This document shows, in pieces, positions 7,559 through 16,295 of a stretch of DNA of 64,000 bases. Source of the DNA: an uncultured Paludibaculum sp. (GTDB taxonomy: Bacteria > Acidobacteriota > Terriglobia > Bryobacterales > Bryobacteraceae); contig NZ_OY762269.1 in NCBI RefSeq assembly GCF_963665245.1, positions 1,866,501 to 1,930,500 of the forward strand, written 5' to 3'. Each line of letters starts with the position of its first letter. The first letter of the stretch is position 1. Made by a program: the position numbers and the translations under genes. The notes beneath the pieces were generated by a model, which was not told where the DNA came from, did no database searches, and worked only from the letters and a program-made list of their open reading frames with translations.

Positions 7559-8206
7559 TTATTTCTGTGCTCGATACGATCCAGTGCTTGCAGCATTGTC
7601 GACCTGTGTACGAAATTCCTCGATCATCCACAGTACCTCATCATACAACCTCAAGACGTCGTCTAAATCCAGTCGAAGGAACTCGCCATGAGCGATCGTG
7701 TTGCGGACGTCCACGAGGCGTTCGTCAATAATGCTCGCCTTCGTTTCGAAAGGGCCAAAATCAAGACCAAGAGTATAGATTATGTCCCGCAAGACAAGTG
7801 AGGTCAGATTGCTTCTAGTCGAAACAGCGTCTTCAGGTAGGACACTGGCTTTACTCCTGTCATTTATAAGGAAGTTGGTGACTTCGAGATGGACACGAAT
7901 CCGCGTACTCTCCTCCGCGGTTTTCAGTCTGCTTCGAGTCGCCAGTGCAACGAAGTTCACAGTAAGCTCTTCGTACCGCAATCGCTGAGATCGTAAGAAT
8001 TCCAAATAAATGCGCGATGCAATCTTTACAAATCCCTCCCAGTGAGCGTAGATCAGCGTGACGGCACTCCTTAGATAAACCGCGTTGCGGTCTGGTTTCG
8101 CACTATGAGTGTTAATCAGAAGCCGTAGTGTTGTAAGCTCTCGTTTTCGCCATATCAAGTCGTAGGAAAGGGCCGAATTGACGTCGGCAACTGTTCGAAT
8201 CTTCAT
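7559..8206 (-). CDS. HEPN-domain protein of the MAE_28990/MAE_18760 type, putative RNase
   Basis: From the ATG at 8206 the product has 215 residues. It carries the YAHWEGFVK block (residues about 53-61) typical of the MAE_28990-like HEPN family, and near the C-terminus the HEPN catalytic signature R-N-T-I-A-H (168-173; R-x4-H). HEPN proteins of this kind are metal-independent RNases of toxin and phage-defence systems. The start overlaps the stop of the DUF262 gene by 4 nt (ATGA), so the two are probably translationally coupled. Base composition is clearly AT-richer than the surroundings, which suggests horizontal transfer. Activity and target are inferred from the family only. A longer frame to 8305 exists but lies within the upstream gene. 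Confidence 0.85.
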   Translation of the reverse strand: MKIRTVADVNSALSYDLIWRKRELTTLRLLINTHSAKPDRNAVYLRSAVTLIYAHWEGFVKIASRIYLEFLRSQRLRYEELTVNFVALATRSRLKTAEESTRIRVHLEVTNFLINDRSKASVLPEDAVSTRSNLTSLVLRDIIYTLGLDFGPFETKASIIDERLVDVRNTIAHGEFLRLDLDDVLRLYDEVLWMIEEFRTQVDNAASTGSYRAQK

Positions 8207-9300
8207 TTGATAAACATCTTGCGCCCAAATGGAATAACCTTCGGCACACGAGATGATGCTCGAACTCCAGACCCGGAGTTGTCTACAAACTCCGGATTCT
8301 GCCACATTGCCTTGACTCGCTCAAGTAGCTTTGTTAATGCTGCCTTATTTGGATCGAAACCAATGCCGATGGCAACAGCCTCAAATGCCGAAACTGAGAA
8401 ACCGCCGACAAAGCGCGTCCTTTGGGCGTCGTACCGCCTGAAAGCGTCGTCTCGAAGCGCATTTGCTATAATCTTAAAAGTATCAGTAAATGCTTTCTCC
8501 TCAATGTGCTGATCGAACTTCGCATCGAATGCAAGTATTTTTGCCTGTTCTGTTAAGAATTCTCCTAGGTCACCGACTTGTCCCAGTTGAGACTTGGACA
8601 TTCTTCGAAAGACGATAAAGCGGAGAACTAGTTCCATATCGTACTGCTCCTCAACGGCGCGATCGGACAGGCCGATACAGTCGATAAAGAGTGCATTCTG
8701 CGAAAGAGAGCGAATCCACTGGTAGAAACTCCGATTCATCATTACAAGAATGCTGTTTCGTACTTCTTGATCTGACAGCATCGAGCCCCCAGTATTTAGC
8801 CGCTGAAAGAGCTCGTACTTTGCTTTGTCGTCACTCTCCTTAAGAATGATACTTACGCCGATCTTCGTTCGCTTTATCAGGAGCCGCTGCGCTGCCGTCA
8901 AGCTTTCCTTCGGTTTGGTCTCATCCTCCCATCGCTTACCACCCAAACTGGGAAGATACTTCGTCCCCTGCAGTGTTAAGGGATCTTGCTTGGTGTCATT
9001 CTCGTCCCTCAGCAGCCCGGCAAACTGGAAGATCGTCGAAAGTCTCTGTAGGCCGTCAACGACATCCCAGATGCCATCCGGACGCTGCGCCACGAATACT
9101 TGAGGTATCGGTATACCGAGAAGCAAGGATTCGATTAGGCGCGACTTCTGCTCTGGAGACCATCGAAAAAAGCGCTGAAATTCTGGATGAATGTCAAGTT
9201 CTCGCCGCTCGTAAATGCTCATCCACTCACCGACCGAAACAGGGTAACCGTCAGTGCGAATCTCCGAACGCGTCTTGTCAATCTCTTCTTGTAGTCCCAT
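8203..9300 (-). CDS. DUF262 domain protein (GmrSD/ParB-like N-terminal domain)
   Basis: The 365-residue protein starts at ATG 9300, 6 nt after a GGAGG site. Its DUF262 domain fills the first 250 residues: PEFQRFFRW (39-47), the IPIPQVFV strand (63-70) and the active motif D-G-L-Q-R (82-86; usually DGQQR), then YELFQRLNTGG and LSDQEVRN. The DUF262 fold resembles ParB/Srx and in GmrSD and related systems provides nucleotide-dependent nuclease or regulatory activity. There is no HNH (DUF1524) domain at the C-terminus, so it is a DUF262-only form with its partner supplied by the coupled HEPN gene. GC content is low for this genome. A defence role is inferred from the pairing. Confidence 0.87.
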   Translation of the reverse strand: MGLQEEIDKTRSEIRTDGYPVSVGEWMSIYERRELDIHPEFQRFFRWSPEQKSRLIESLLLGIPIPQVFVAQRPDGIWDVVDGLQRLSTIFQFAGLLRDENDTKQDPLTLQGTKYLPSLGGKRWEDETKPKESLTAAQRLLIKRTKIGVSIILKESDDKAKYELFQRLNTGGSMLSDQEVRNSILVMMNRSFYQWIRSLSQNALFIDCIGLSDRAVEEQYDMELVLRFIVFRRMSKSQLGQVGDLGEFLTEQAKILAFDAKFDQHIEEKAFTDTFKIIANALRDDAFRRYDAQRTRFVGGFSVSAFEAVAIGIGFDPNKAALTKLLERVKAMWQNPEFVDNSGSGVRASSRVPKVIPFGRKMFIK

Positions 9301-10190
9301 TATAGCCTCCGATCTCGTGTTCCCGGCAGCCAAATGTTGCACTCGTGCGTGAGTGCGCTTGACCACTTGAGGGAATTGCGATTCTATCACGCGATCCGGT
9401 CGCGCTGATGCATTCGATGGTGACCACCGTGGTGCTATCGGATGCCCGCCAGCCTGCCCCGTCTCACTGCGATCCACCAAATTCGGACCACCAAATGGAG
9501 GCATTCATCCAAGGATGGGCCCGCTTCGGCCCAATTCTCGGTCACATTCGGCCGTCCGCCCTTCCGAAACTCCGCGCCAACGCACTCCAGCCATCCAATC
9601 CTGCATCACACCCCATAAGAGGTGCACAATAGTTTGCTATCAGAACGGAGGAAAAGCCACAGGGATGAGTGCGACTGTACCCAACTCCGAGTCGCAATCC
9701 ATCAGAAGCCTCGACCTCACCGCGCCTAGGAACGTGTGTGCCTGACCCGTCCCACCGCGGTTCGCCAGAACCAGACCCCCGATTGGGTCCATTCACCCAG
9801 GAGCACGGCTGCTTTATCCCGAACCTCTCTCTTCCTCCGAACCGTCTCCGCCCACCATGTCCGGAACAATGGGGCCCGCTTGGCTGGAGCGGACAATTCT
9901 GCGCCACATCCTGCAAAGAGTACTAAATAGTGCGCAATTAGGATGAGGAAAGTCCCCGTAGATGAGTGCGTCCCGATGTCCTCCGCGGTCTATGGGTTGG
10001 GAGCCATTGAGCGTGCTTTCGGCTATAGGTCATCGCCGTCGAAATCCACCCTGTGATCAGAAGATCCCGGACTCATTGAAGCAGGCTGGAGAACATGCCG
10101 CTTTCGGTTCATGCCTGTTCATGTGTCGTTTATGTGTATCGTTCCGTGATAACACGTGGTACTATACAGCCGCTCACTTTGAGGGGACCT
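9301..10190. other. Intergenic region upstream of two divergent island genes, with repeats
   Basis: This 890-bp gap separates the DUF262 gene (minus) from the PfkB-like gene (plus). It contains the repeat copy at 9740-9808. A loosely repeated phrase, GGAAAAGCC or GGAAAGTCC followed shortly by GATGAGTGCG, occurs at about 9650-9675 and 9945-9970. No open frame has a credible start or composition. Confidence 0.5.
9740..9808 (+). repeat. GCCTGACCCGTCCCAC repeat, copy 2
   Basis: It starts GCCTGACCCGTCCCACCG, continues with a variable GC-rich part, then CGATTGGGTCC and CACCCAGGAG. It matches 11935-12000 on the same strand and 5375-5426 on the opposite strand, with good identity at the two ends and drift in the middle. 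Confidence 0.6.
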
Positions 10191-11897
10191 ATGAAGAAGA
10201 ATCCAACGAAACGCCTTCAGGACGCAAAAGACACCTATGCGGTGGGCGATCGACGGCATAAACCGTCTACACTGCCAGAATCCCCGAGCTTGGTATCTCC
10301 TCCTCTACCAGCCGAGGAAATGCCGACGAAGAAACTATGGGTCCTTGGCGATGCCGTACAAGACGTAACCGTCGAAATAGATCTGGAACTGCTCCTACAC
10401 GAAGATGCCAGCCTTCGGGATAGCATTCTGCTAGATGAGTCTCTTTCGATCAAGGATGGCGTGTGGCTGACGACCCAATCTGGTCTGCACCACTACTCGG
10501 CTCAAATGCGGGTTCGAACCCCCATTGGATCTCCTCAACAGAACGACGGCCGCGCTTGCTTAACCCCGGGAGAGAAATACGACCTGATGGGCGGCGTGTC
10601 GGAGTCACTGCCACAGTTGGATCCACAGGATCGCATGGTATCAGTCCGGTGCGAAGACGTTTCCTGGGGCGGGGGTGGTCTGAACGTCGTTCGCTACATA
10701 CGTGCGCTCGCGCCTCTGCAGGAATCCGTCCCAATTGTCTACTCCGATATCGCAATGAGCCATCCGTTGGGGCCGCTCGTTGAGGAAGAACTGTTGCGGG
10801 GCAGCAGTGCAACTCATGTTCTCGCCACCTACTCGGCGGATCGCTATCTGGAAGTCTACCTGGATTCGTTGTCTGTAGAGGCAGTCCTACACCAACCCGT
10901 GCAACCTGAGTTCCGACGGAACTTTGTGATCAGCAGGGTCAGGACATCCAACCGGGAAACAGACAACAAGATTGTATGCCGGGGAAGTACTGTTTCCGAT
11001 ACGGCAGGAGCCGAGTCCGATCTTCTGGCACTGCTCAATGGACGTTCTACCGAGATCGGAGCGATCCTGGTTGATTCCATTAAGAGCAAGGAACTCTTCA
11101 ATGCTGCGTACTCTCTCTGTAAGCTGAATCCCGACATGTTGGTGATCTTTGCCCTGACCAAGAGCATGCAGAAGATTGCAGACGCTCTGGTGAAGGACTT
11201 AAGGGGTGGTACTCCGCCGTCAAATTGCGTCCTACTGTTCAACGAGATGGAGGTTCAGAATTTCGCCCATCTTTGCAGTCCCAGCGACATTCTGGAGCCG
11301 TTTATGACCAAGCCCGAAGATATACCCAACTTGAAGTACTTCGCGCAGACTGTACACGCGATCTTGAAGAACTGCCCACAACCGCCCCGCGTCTACGTTA
11401 CCCTGGGCCCACGAGGCAGCCTCGGAGTCGACGAGTATCGGCAAGTTGTCTACGTAGGGGCCTATACAAAGCAAAAAGCTACCGTCTTCGACACCAACAC
11501 CTGCGGGGACGCGTTCTGCGGAGCGGTCTCACTTTTGGAGTGGGCCAAGCGGTTTGGACAGGGGCTCCAGCGTCTCGCCCCGGAGAATGCTGCGACATCT
11601 CCCTGGGAAGAAATGCGGTACTTCATGGCAGTAGCCACAGCGGCCGCTTATAGCCGCGCGACCAGTCGACTGGGCCGCGTTGACAGACGAGAGGTCGAGG
11701 ACTTGCTCCGCAACAGCTATCTGGGGAGTGAGGTGCTTGGGCCGTTGGGCGGTGTTCGGGCGGGAAAATCGAAACTCTGCGATGAGCACGGGTTTCTGGT
11801 TAAGCCGTCCAACGCCTACTTCGTCGGGATTGAGTCTGGATTGGCCCAACTCATGACCGCCAACTGGGTCCGCACAAAACAGCCTCGGGTTGAATAG
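10191..11897 (+). CDS. PfkB (ribokinase-like) family kinase of unusual length
   Basis: From ATG 10191 (GAGGGG site 4 nt upstream) the product has 568 residues; PfkB kinases usually have 300-350. The fold markers are an N-terminal strand LWVLGDAVQDVTVE (about 51-64), the substrate-loop motif W-G-G-G-G-L-N at 159-165, the phrase YVTLGPRGSLGV near 401, and the second PfkB signature D-T-N-T-C-G-D at 434-440. The usual sequence there is D-T-x-G-A-G-D. The catalytic Asp 440 remains, but the G-A of the anion hole is replaced by T-C. A long insert (about 65-150) and an extended C-terminus have no parallel I recognise. The substrate is unknown. The gene is flanked on both sides by copies of one repeat (9740 and 11935) and has lower GC than average. 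Confidence 0.75.
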   Translation: MKKNPTKRLQDAKDTYAVGDRRHKPSTLPESPSLVSPPLPAEEMPTKKLWVLGDAVQDVTVEIDLELLLHEDASLRDSILLDESLSIKDGVWLTTQSGLHHYSAQMRVRTPIGSPQQNDGRACLTPGEKYDLMGGVSESLPQLDPQDRMVSVRCEDVSWGGGGLNVVRYIRALAPLQESVPIVYSDIAMSHPLGPLVEEELLRGSSATHVLATYSADRYLEVYLDSLSVEAVLHQPVQPEFRRNFVISRVRTSNRETDNKIVCRGSTVSDTAGAESDLLALLNGRSTEIGAILVDSIKSKELFNAAYSLCKLNPDMLVIFALTKSMQKIADALVKDLRGGTPPSNCVLLFNEMEVQNFAHLCSPSDILEPFMTKPEDIPNLKYFAQTVHAILKNCPQPPRVYVTLGPRGSLGVDEYRQVVYVGAYTKQKATVFDTNTCGDAFCGAVSLLEWAKRFGQGLQRLAPENAATSPWEEMRYFMAVATAAAYSRATSRLGRVDRREVEDLLRNSYLGSEVLGPLGGVRAGKSKLCDEHGFLVKPSNAYFVGIESGLAQLMTANWVRTKQPRVE

Positions 11898-11934
11898 GAA
11901 CCTCACTCACAGGCTTGACGTCAGCCCCCTTCAG

Positions 11935-12000
11935 CCTGACTCGTCCCACGGCGATTTGCTAAGGTGGGCCCCTGATTGGGCGCAATCACCGGGAGATCCC
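11935..12000 (+). repeat. GCCTGACCCGTCCCAC repeat, copy 3
   Basis: It begins GCCTGACTCGTCCCAC and later has CTGATTGGGCGCAATCACC. It lies 38 bp after the PfkB-like gene and has the same orientation as the copy at 9740. The rest of 11898-12132 shows nothing else. Confidence 0.55.
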
Positions 12001-12132
12001 GCCTGTCCGGCGTCAACTATTCTTCCGGGTGGCGGGAGTTCTAGTTGTCGCCTGTCACCCGCCGTTCAAACCCGCCCATACCTGGGATCCGACGGGACCA
12101 CCGTCTACGGTCAGCGCCGCGCATGCGTCCTC

Positions 12133-13491
12133 CTACGAAACAATCCCCTCGATCAGACGCCCGTGAACATCCGTCAACCGGAAATCCCGCCCGCTATAGC
12201 GGTACGTCAGCCGCGTATGGTCCAACCCCAATTGATGCAAGATCGTGGCATGCAGGTCGTGAACGTCCACCGGATTCTCCACGGCCTTGAATCCAAACTC
12301 ATCCGTGGCCCCATACACCAGGCCGCCGCGGAAACCACCGCCGGCCACCAGCGAGGTGTACCCGTGATTGTTGTGGTCGCGGCCATTCTGCACCTTCACC
12401 AGTCCGCTCACCTCCGTAGCGGGCGTACGGCCAAACTCGCCGGTAACCACCACCACCGTCTCATTCAACAGCCCACGCTGCTTGAGATCCCGAATCAGCG
12501 CGGCAATCGGCTTGTCGGCGAGCCGCGCCAGCCGCCGGTGATCGAGAATATCTTCATGGCTGTCCCAGGGTTGGTCGTCGCCAAAATACACCTGGACCAT
12601 CCGCACACCACGCTCCACCAACCGCGCCGCCATCAGGCAGCCGCGGGCGAAGTTGCCGTCGCCATACGCCTCGCGGACCGGCGCCGGCTCCTTCGAAATG
12701 TCGAACGCGTCCGCCGCCTCGGTCTGCATGCGGTAAGCGATCTCCATCGACTGGATGCCTGCCTCCAGTTGCGGATCATCGCCCTCACGCTTCGTCTGCA
12801 GATGGTTCAGCTGGCCCAGCAGATCCAACTGCCGCTTCTGATCCTCCGGCTTCCAGCGCGTGTTGTGCAAGTTGGGGATGAGCTTGTCGACCTCTTTCTC
12901 GTTGTTCGGAATGTAGGCGCCCTGATAGACGCCTGGCAGGTAGGACGACGTCCAGAGAATCGGCCCCAACACCGGCAGGCCCGGACACAACACCACGAAG
13001 CCCGGCAGGTTCCTGTTCTCCGTGCCGAGCCCGTAGGTCACCCACGAGCCCATCGACGGGTGGCCTGGCAACCGTTGGCCGCAGTTCGTCAGCAGCAGCG
13101 AAGGTTCGTGGTTGGGCCGCTCCGTATGCATCGAGCGGATGACGCAGAAGTCATCAATCACTGACCCGACTTCCGCGAAGATCTCGCTCACCTCGATGCC
13201 GCTCTGCCCGTACTTCTTGAACGTGAACGGGGAGCCCAGCAGATTGCCCGTCTTGCGCTCGCTCTTGAGGTTCGGCGTCGGCATTGGCTTGCCGTGGAAG
13301 CGCTGCAATTCGGGCTTCGGGTCGAACGTATCCACCTGCGACGGGCCGCCGTTCAGAAACAGGAAGATGACATGCTTCGCCTTGGCCGGGAAGTGCGTCG
13401 CCTTCGGAGCCATGGGGTCGTTCGCCACCTGCGCGAACGCAGCCATGGGAAAGCCGGCCCCCATCGTTTTGAGAAGGTCACGTCGTGTCAT
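12133..13491 (-). CDS. DUF1501 family protein, Tat-exported
   Basis: The 452-residue protein opens with a twin-arginine signal (MTRRDLLKTMGAG, hydrophobic stretch to about 22), then HVIFLFLNGGPSQVDTFDPKP (around 39-59), typical of DUF1501 and reminiscent of the metal-binding start of the sulfatase/alkaline phosphatase fold. Later family blocks include GRRLARLADKPIAAL-like helices and VVVTGEFGRTP, with HNNHGYTSLVAGGG near the C-terminus. The start lies 2 nt after the stop of the DUF1549/DUF1553 gene, so they form one operon. That pairing is widespread in planctomycetes and acidobacteria. The substrate is not established; a role in breaking down complex glycans or sulfated polymers outside the cytoplasm has been proposed. 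Confidence 0.92.
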   Translation of the reverse strand: MTRRDLLKTMGAGFPMAAFAQVANDPMAPKATHFPAKAKHVIFLFLNGGPSQVDTFDPKPELQRFHGKPMPTPNLKSERKTGNLLGSPFTFKKYGQSGIEVSEIFAEVGSVIDDFCVIRSMHTERPNHEPSLLLTNCGQRLPGHPSMGSWVTYGLGTENRNLPGFVVLCPGLPVLGPILWTSSYLPGVYQGAYIPNNEKEVDKLIPNLHNTRWKPEDQKRQLDLLGQLNHLQTKREGDDPQLEAGIQSMEIAYRMQTEAADAFDISKEPAPVREAYGDGNFARGCLMAARLVERGVRMVQVYFGDDQPWDSHEDILDHRRLARLADKPIAALIRDLKQRGLLNETVVVVTGEFGRTPATEVSGLVKVQNGRDHNNHGYTSLVAGGGFRGGLVYGATDEFGFKAVENPVDVHDLHATILHQLGLDHTRLTYRYSGRDFRLTDVHGRLIEGIVS

Positions 13492-13493
13492 CG

Positions 13494-16295
13494 TTACTCC
13501 ACGTATAGGAATTCGTTGGCGGCCAGCAGAACCTGGGCATAGCGCGGCCAGGCGTCGTCACCCTGCTTCAGAAACTCCAGGCCGAGGTGCAACTCCTCGG
13601 CGCTGGGCGGACGCGAGTACATCAACTCGTACGCGTCCTTGATCTTCTCCTCATCGGTGCCCTTCAGGCGCGCGGCCAGAGCGTCGGCCTCCCGCAGCAC
13701 CAGCGGACTATTGAGGAAGAACAGCCGCTGCAGCGGTACGCTCGTCACATTGCGTTGCTCGTTCGTCGTGTTCGGATTCGGATGGTCGAACATCGCCAAT
13801 AGCTGATCCAGCTTGCGGCGGCTGCGGAACCCGTAGACGGTCCGTCGCAGGTTCTTCTCGTCCGTCAACCGCAAGGCCGGGCCGCCCACTGTCGTCGAAT
13901 CCAGGTTTCCGGCCACCGCCAGCAGGGCGTCCCGCATCGACTCCACGTCCAGCCGTTGCCGGTTCGCGCGCCACAGATACCGGTTCCCCGGATCCTTCTC
14001 TTCATTGGCAGCCGAGCGCTCCCACGCGCCGGCGTAGGTGCGCGACAGCAGAATCTCGCGGTGAATGGACTTGATGCTCCAACCGCTCTCCACAAACCTG
14101 GCCGCCAGGTAGTCCAGCAACTCCGGATGCGTCGGACGCTCGCCCAGTTGCCCGAAATTGCTCGGCGTCCCCACGATGCCGGTGCCAAAGTGGTGCTGCC
14201 AGATCCGGTTCACCATCACGCGGGGAGTCAACGGATTGCTGGGACTCGCAATGTCGCGGGCCAACTCCAACCGGCCGCTACCCTCGGTGTACGCCTTGGG
14301 TTCTCCCGTCGATAGAATCGATAGAAAGTGGCGGGACACTTCCGCTCCGGGATTGTCGCGGCTGCCTCGAATCAGAATATGGCCGTTCTTGGGCTTCTCC
14401 ACGTCCTTCACCGCGTGGAGGAAGGGGTACTGTTCCGGCAGCGACTTCTTGATCTCGGCCGCGTCCGAACGCAACTTCGCCAGGTGTGTGCGGTGCAGAT
14501 CGCCCAGCCAGCGATCCAGCTTGTCACCGGAATAATATAGGACGCTCTTTCGTGTGCCGAACAGCTCGTTGTAGAAACGGAACTTCGGCCGGTCCAGCGA
14601 CAACAGTTCGGTCTCGCTGAGGTCGTTCCTTTGAGAAGAGCCGCCCAGCCGGATCAGGTTCTTCTGGTCGATCTCCTTCTTCTCCGCCAGCACATTCACG
14701 ACGAGTTCCTGGAACCGGTCGGCGTCCTTCCAGTGGTCGAGGAAGGGGTGCTCATGCGTGTCGGGCTTCAGGTAGGTACGCCAGCGTTCCAGCGTCTCGG
14801 TATCCAGATCCTTGGCATCCCGCTCGCCCAGCACCGCTCGGACATAATCGGCCGTGCGCGCGGCGAGCATGCCGGCGACCGAAATCGCCTGCTCGTCCTG
14901 GAACCTCTTCAGCTCGGCTTCTTTGTCGTCCAGCTTCTTCTTGTGGGCCGTCCATCGCTCTATTTCTTCTTTGGGCGCCAGCGGCACTTCGTCCACGACG
15001 GTGTTGTTGAATATGCCTTGCAGCGAGTAAAAATCGGCCTGGGGAATGGGATCAAACTTGTGGTCGTGGCATTGAGCGCACGCCACCGTCAATCCAAGGA
15101 ACCCACGCGTCGTCGCGTCCACCCGCTCGTCCTGCTGCTCCGGACTCAGCCCATAAAACGTCAACCCAGGTAGCAGCTTCGCCCGCTCGGGCTCCGGCAT
15201 CTGGTCGGCCGCGATCTGCGCCATCACAAAACGGTCGAACGGCATGTCCTCGTTGAAGGCCTGGATCACCCAATCGCGATAGCGGAAGGCATTCGGATGC
15301 ACCAGTTCCTTCTGCGACTCCAGGCGGTCGTCCGAATACCGTGCGACATCCAGCCAATGCCGCGCCCACCGTTCGCCGTAGCGCGGAGAGGCCAGCAGCC
15401 GGTCCACCACTTTGGCTTCGGCCTGGGCGGTGCCATCGTTCAAGTACGCGCGCACCTCCTCCGGCGTAGGAGGAAGTCCCGTCACATCAAAGGTCACGCG
15501 GCGGATCCACACGCGCCGGTCGGCGCGCGGCGCGGGCGTCAGTCCCTGCTCGTGGAGTTTGGAGTAGATAAACCGGTCGATCGCACTCTTGGACCACTCC
15601 ATCGAAGACGCGTTCGCAACCGGTGCCCGCTCCTTCCCAGTCGCGGTTCGCAGCGTGTCTTCATTCGCTTTGGCGGCCCGTAGGGCCATGCGGGACTCCG
15701 TTGAAGACGCATCGGAAGCGGGCGCCCGCTTACTGACGTGCGCGGTTCGCAACGCGGAGGGGACCCCTCCCTGACGGTCGGGGTTCGTTGCGGCTTCATC
15801 CGCTTTGGCGGCCCGCTGGACCATGCGGGACTCCATCGTCTCCACCGTGGGCGGTGTCACCTTCCGCACCGGCTGAAAGCTCCAGAAGCCGCGCTGCTCC
15901 GGAGTGATCGTCGTGGCCTGTGCCTGCACCTTGGCGCGTTCCGGCCAGACGGCGCCGTCTTTCACCCATTCCGCCAGCGCCTCGATCTCTTCCGGCTTCA
16001 ACTTGCCCATCGGCGGCATCGGCTTGATGGATTCATCAGCTTGCCGGACCGCCCGGATCAACCGGCTCTCCTCCGGCTTGCCTTCGACGATGACGGGTCC
16101 ACCCTTGCCGCCTTGCAGCAGGGCATCGCGCGAGGTCATCGCCAAGCCACCCATCTTTGAGGCCGTATGGCAGGCGAAACAATTGCGGGCCAGAATCGGC
16201 CGGACCCGCATCTCAAAACGCTCTTCCGGCGTGTCCGCCAGCGCGGAAACACACAGCACAGTCAACAGTCCGGCACGGGGAGCCCAGGAGAACAT
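13494..16295 (-). CDS. Cytochrome c / DUF1549 / DUF1553 (PSCyt1-PSCyt2-PSD1) protein with repeat insertion
   Basis: From ATG 16295 the product has 933 residues with a signal peptide (WAPRAGLLTVLCVSALA). Domains in order: a planctomycete-type cytochrome with one haem motif C-F-A-C-H at 39-43 and a distal M in PMPPMGKL near 96; DUF1549 (about 233-440; RFIYSKL, HWLDVARYSDD, ACAQCHDHKFDP); a coiled region; and DUF1553 (about 640-900; NPLTPRVMVNRIWQHHFG, STPSNFG-type block). Between the cytochrome and DUF1549, residues about 154-232 are not family sequence but two in-frame units of the dispersed repeat (15602-15836). It is cotranscribed with the DUF1501 gene. The ribosome site is weak; an upstream TTG at 16361 is possible but would bury the signal peptide. 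Confidence 0.92.
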   Translation of the reverse strand: MFSWAPRAGLLTVLCVSALADTPEERFEMRVRPILARNCFACHTASKMGGLAMTSRDALLQGGKGGPVIVEGKPEESRLIRAVRQADESIKPMPPMGKLKPEEIEALAEWVKDGAVWPERAKVQAQATTITPEQRGFWSFQPVRKVTPPTVETMESRMVQRAAKADEAATNPDRQGGVPSALRTAHVSKRAPASDASSTESRMALRAAKANEDTLRTATGKERAPVANASSMEWSKSAIDRFIYSKLHEQGLTPAPRADRRVWIRRVTFDVTGLPPTPEEVRAYLNDGTAQAEAKVVDRLLASPRYGERWARHWLDVARYSDDRLESQKELVHPNAFRYRDWVIQAFNEDMPFDRFVMAQIAADQMPEPERAKLLPGLTFYGLSPEQQDERVDATTRGFLGLTVACAQCHDHKFDPIPQADFYSLQGIFNNTVVDEVPLAPKEEIERWTAHKKKLDDKEAELKRFQDEQAISVAGMLAARTADYVRAVLGERDAKDLDTETLERWRTYLKPDTHEHPFLDHWKDADRFQELVVNVLAEKKEIDQKNLIRLGGSSQRNDLSETELLSLDRPKFRFYNELFGTRKSVLYYSGDKLDRWLGDLHRTHLAKLRSDAAEIKKSLPEQYPFLHAVKDVEKPKNGHILIRGSRDNPGAEVSRHFLSILSTGEPKAYTEGSGRLELARDIASPSNPLTPRVMVNRIWQHHFGTGIVGTPSNFGQLGERPTHPELLDYLAARFVESGWSIKSIHREILLSRTYAGAWERSAANEEKDPGNRYLWRANRQRLDVESMRDALLAVAGNLDSTTVGGPALRLTDEKNLRRTVYGFRSRRKLDQLLAMFDHPNPNTTNEQRNVTSVPLQRLFFLNSPLVLREADALAARLKGTDEEKIKDAYELMYSRPPSAEELHLGLEFLKQGDDAWPRYAQVLLAANEFLYVE
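15602..15836 (-). repeat. Dispersed repeat array inside a gene, in frame
   Basis: Two units, 135 nt (15702-15836) and 99 nt (15603-15701), both multiples of three. Each begins with the codons for (T/M)-E-S-R-M and continues with RAAKA(D/N)E. The second encodes TLRTATGKERAPVANASS. The DNA matches 6777-7000 and 19357-19477. Confidence 0.8.
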
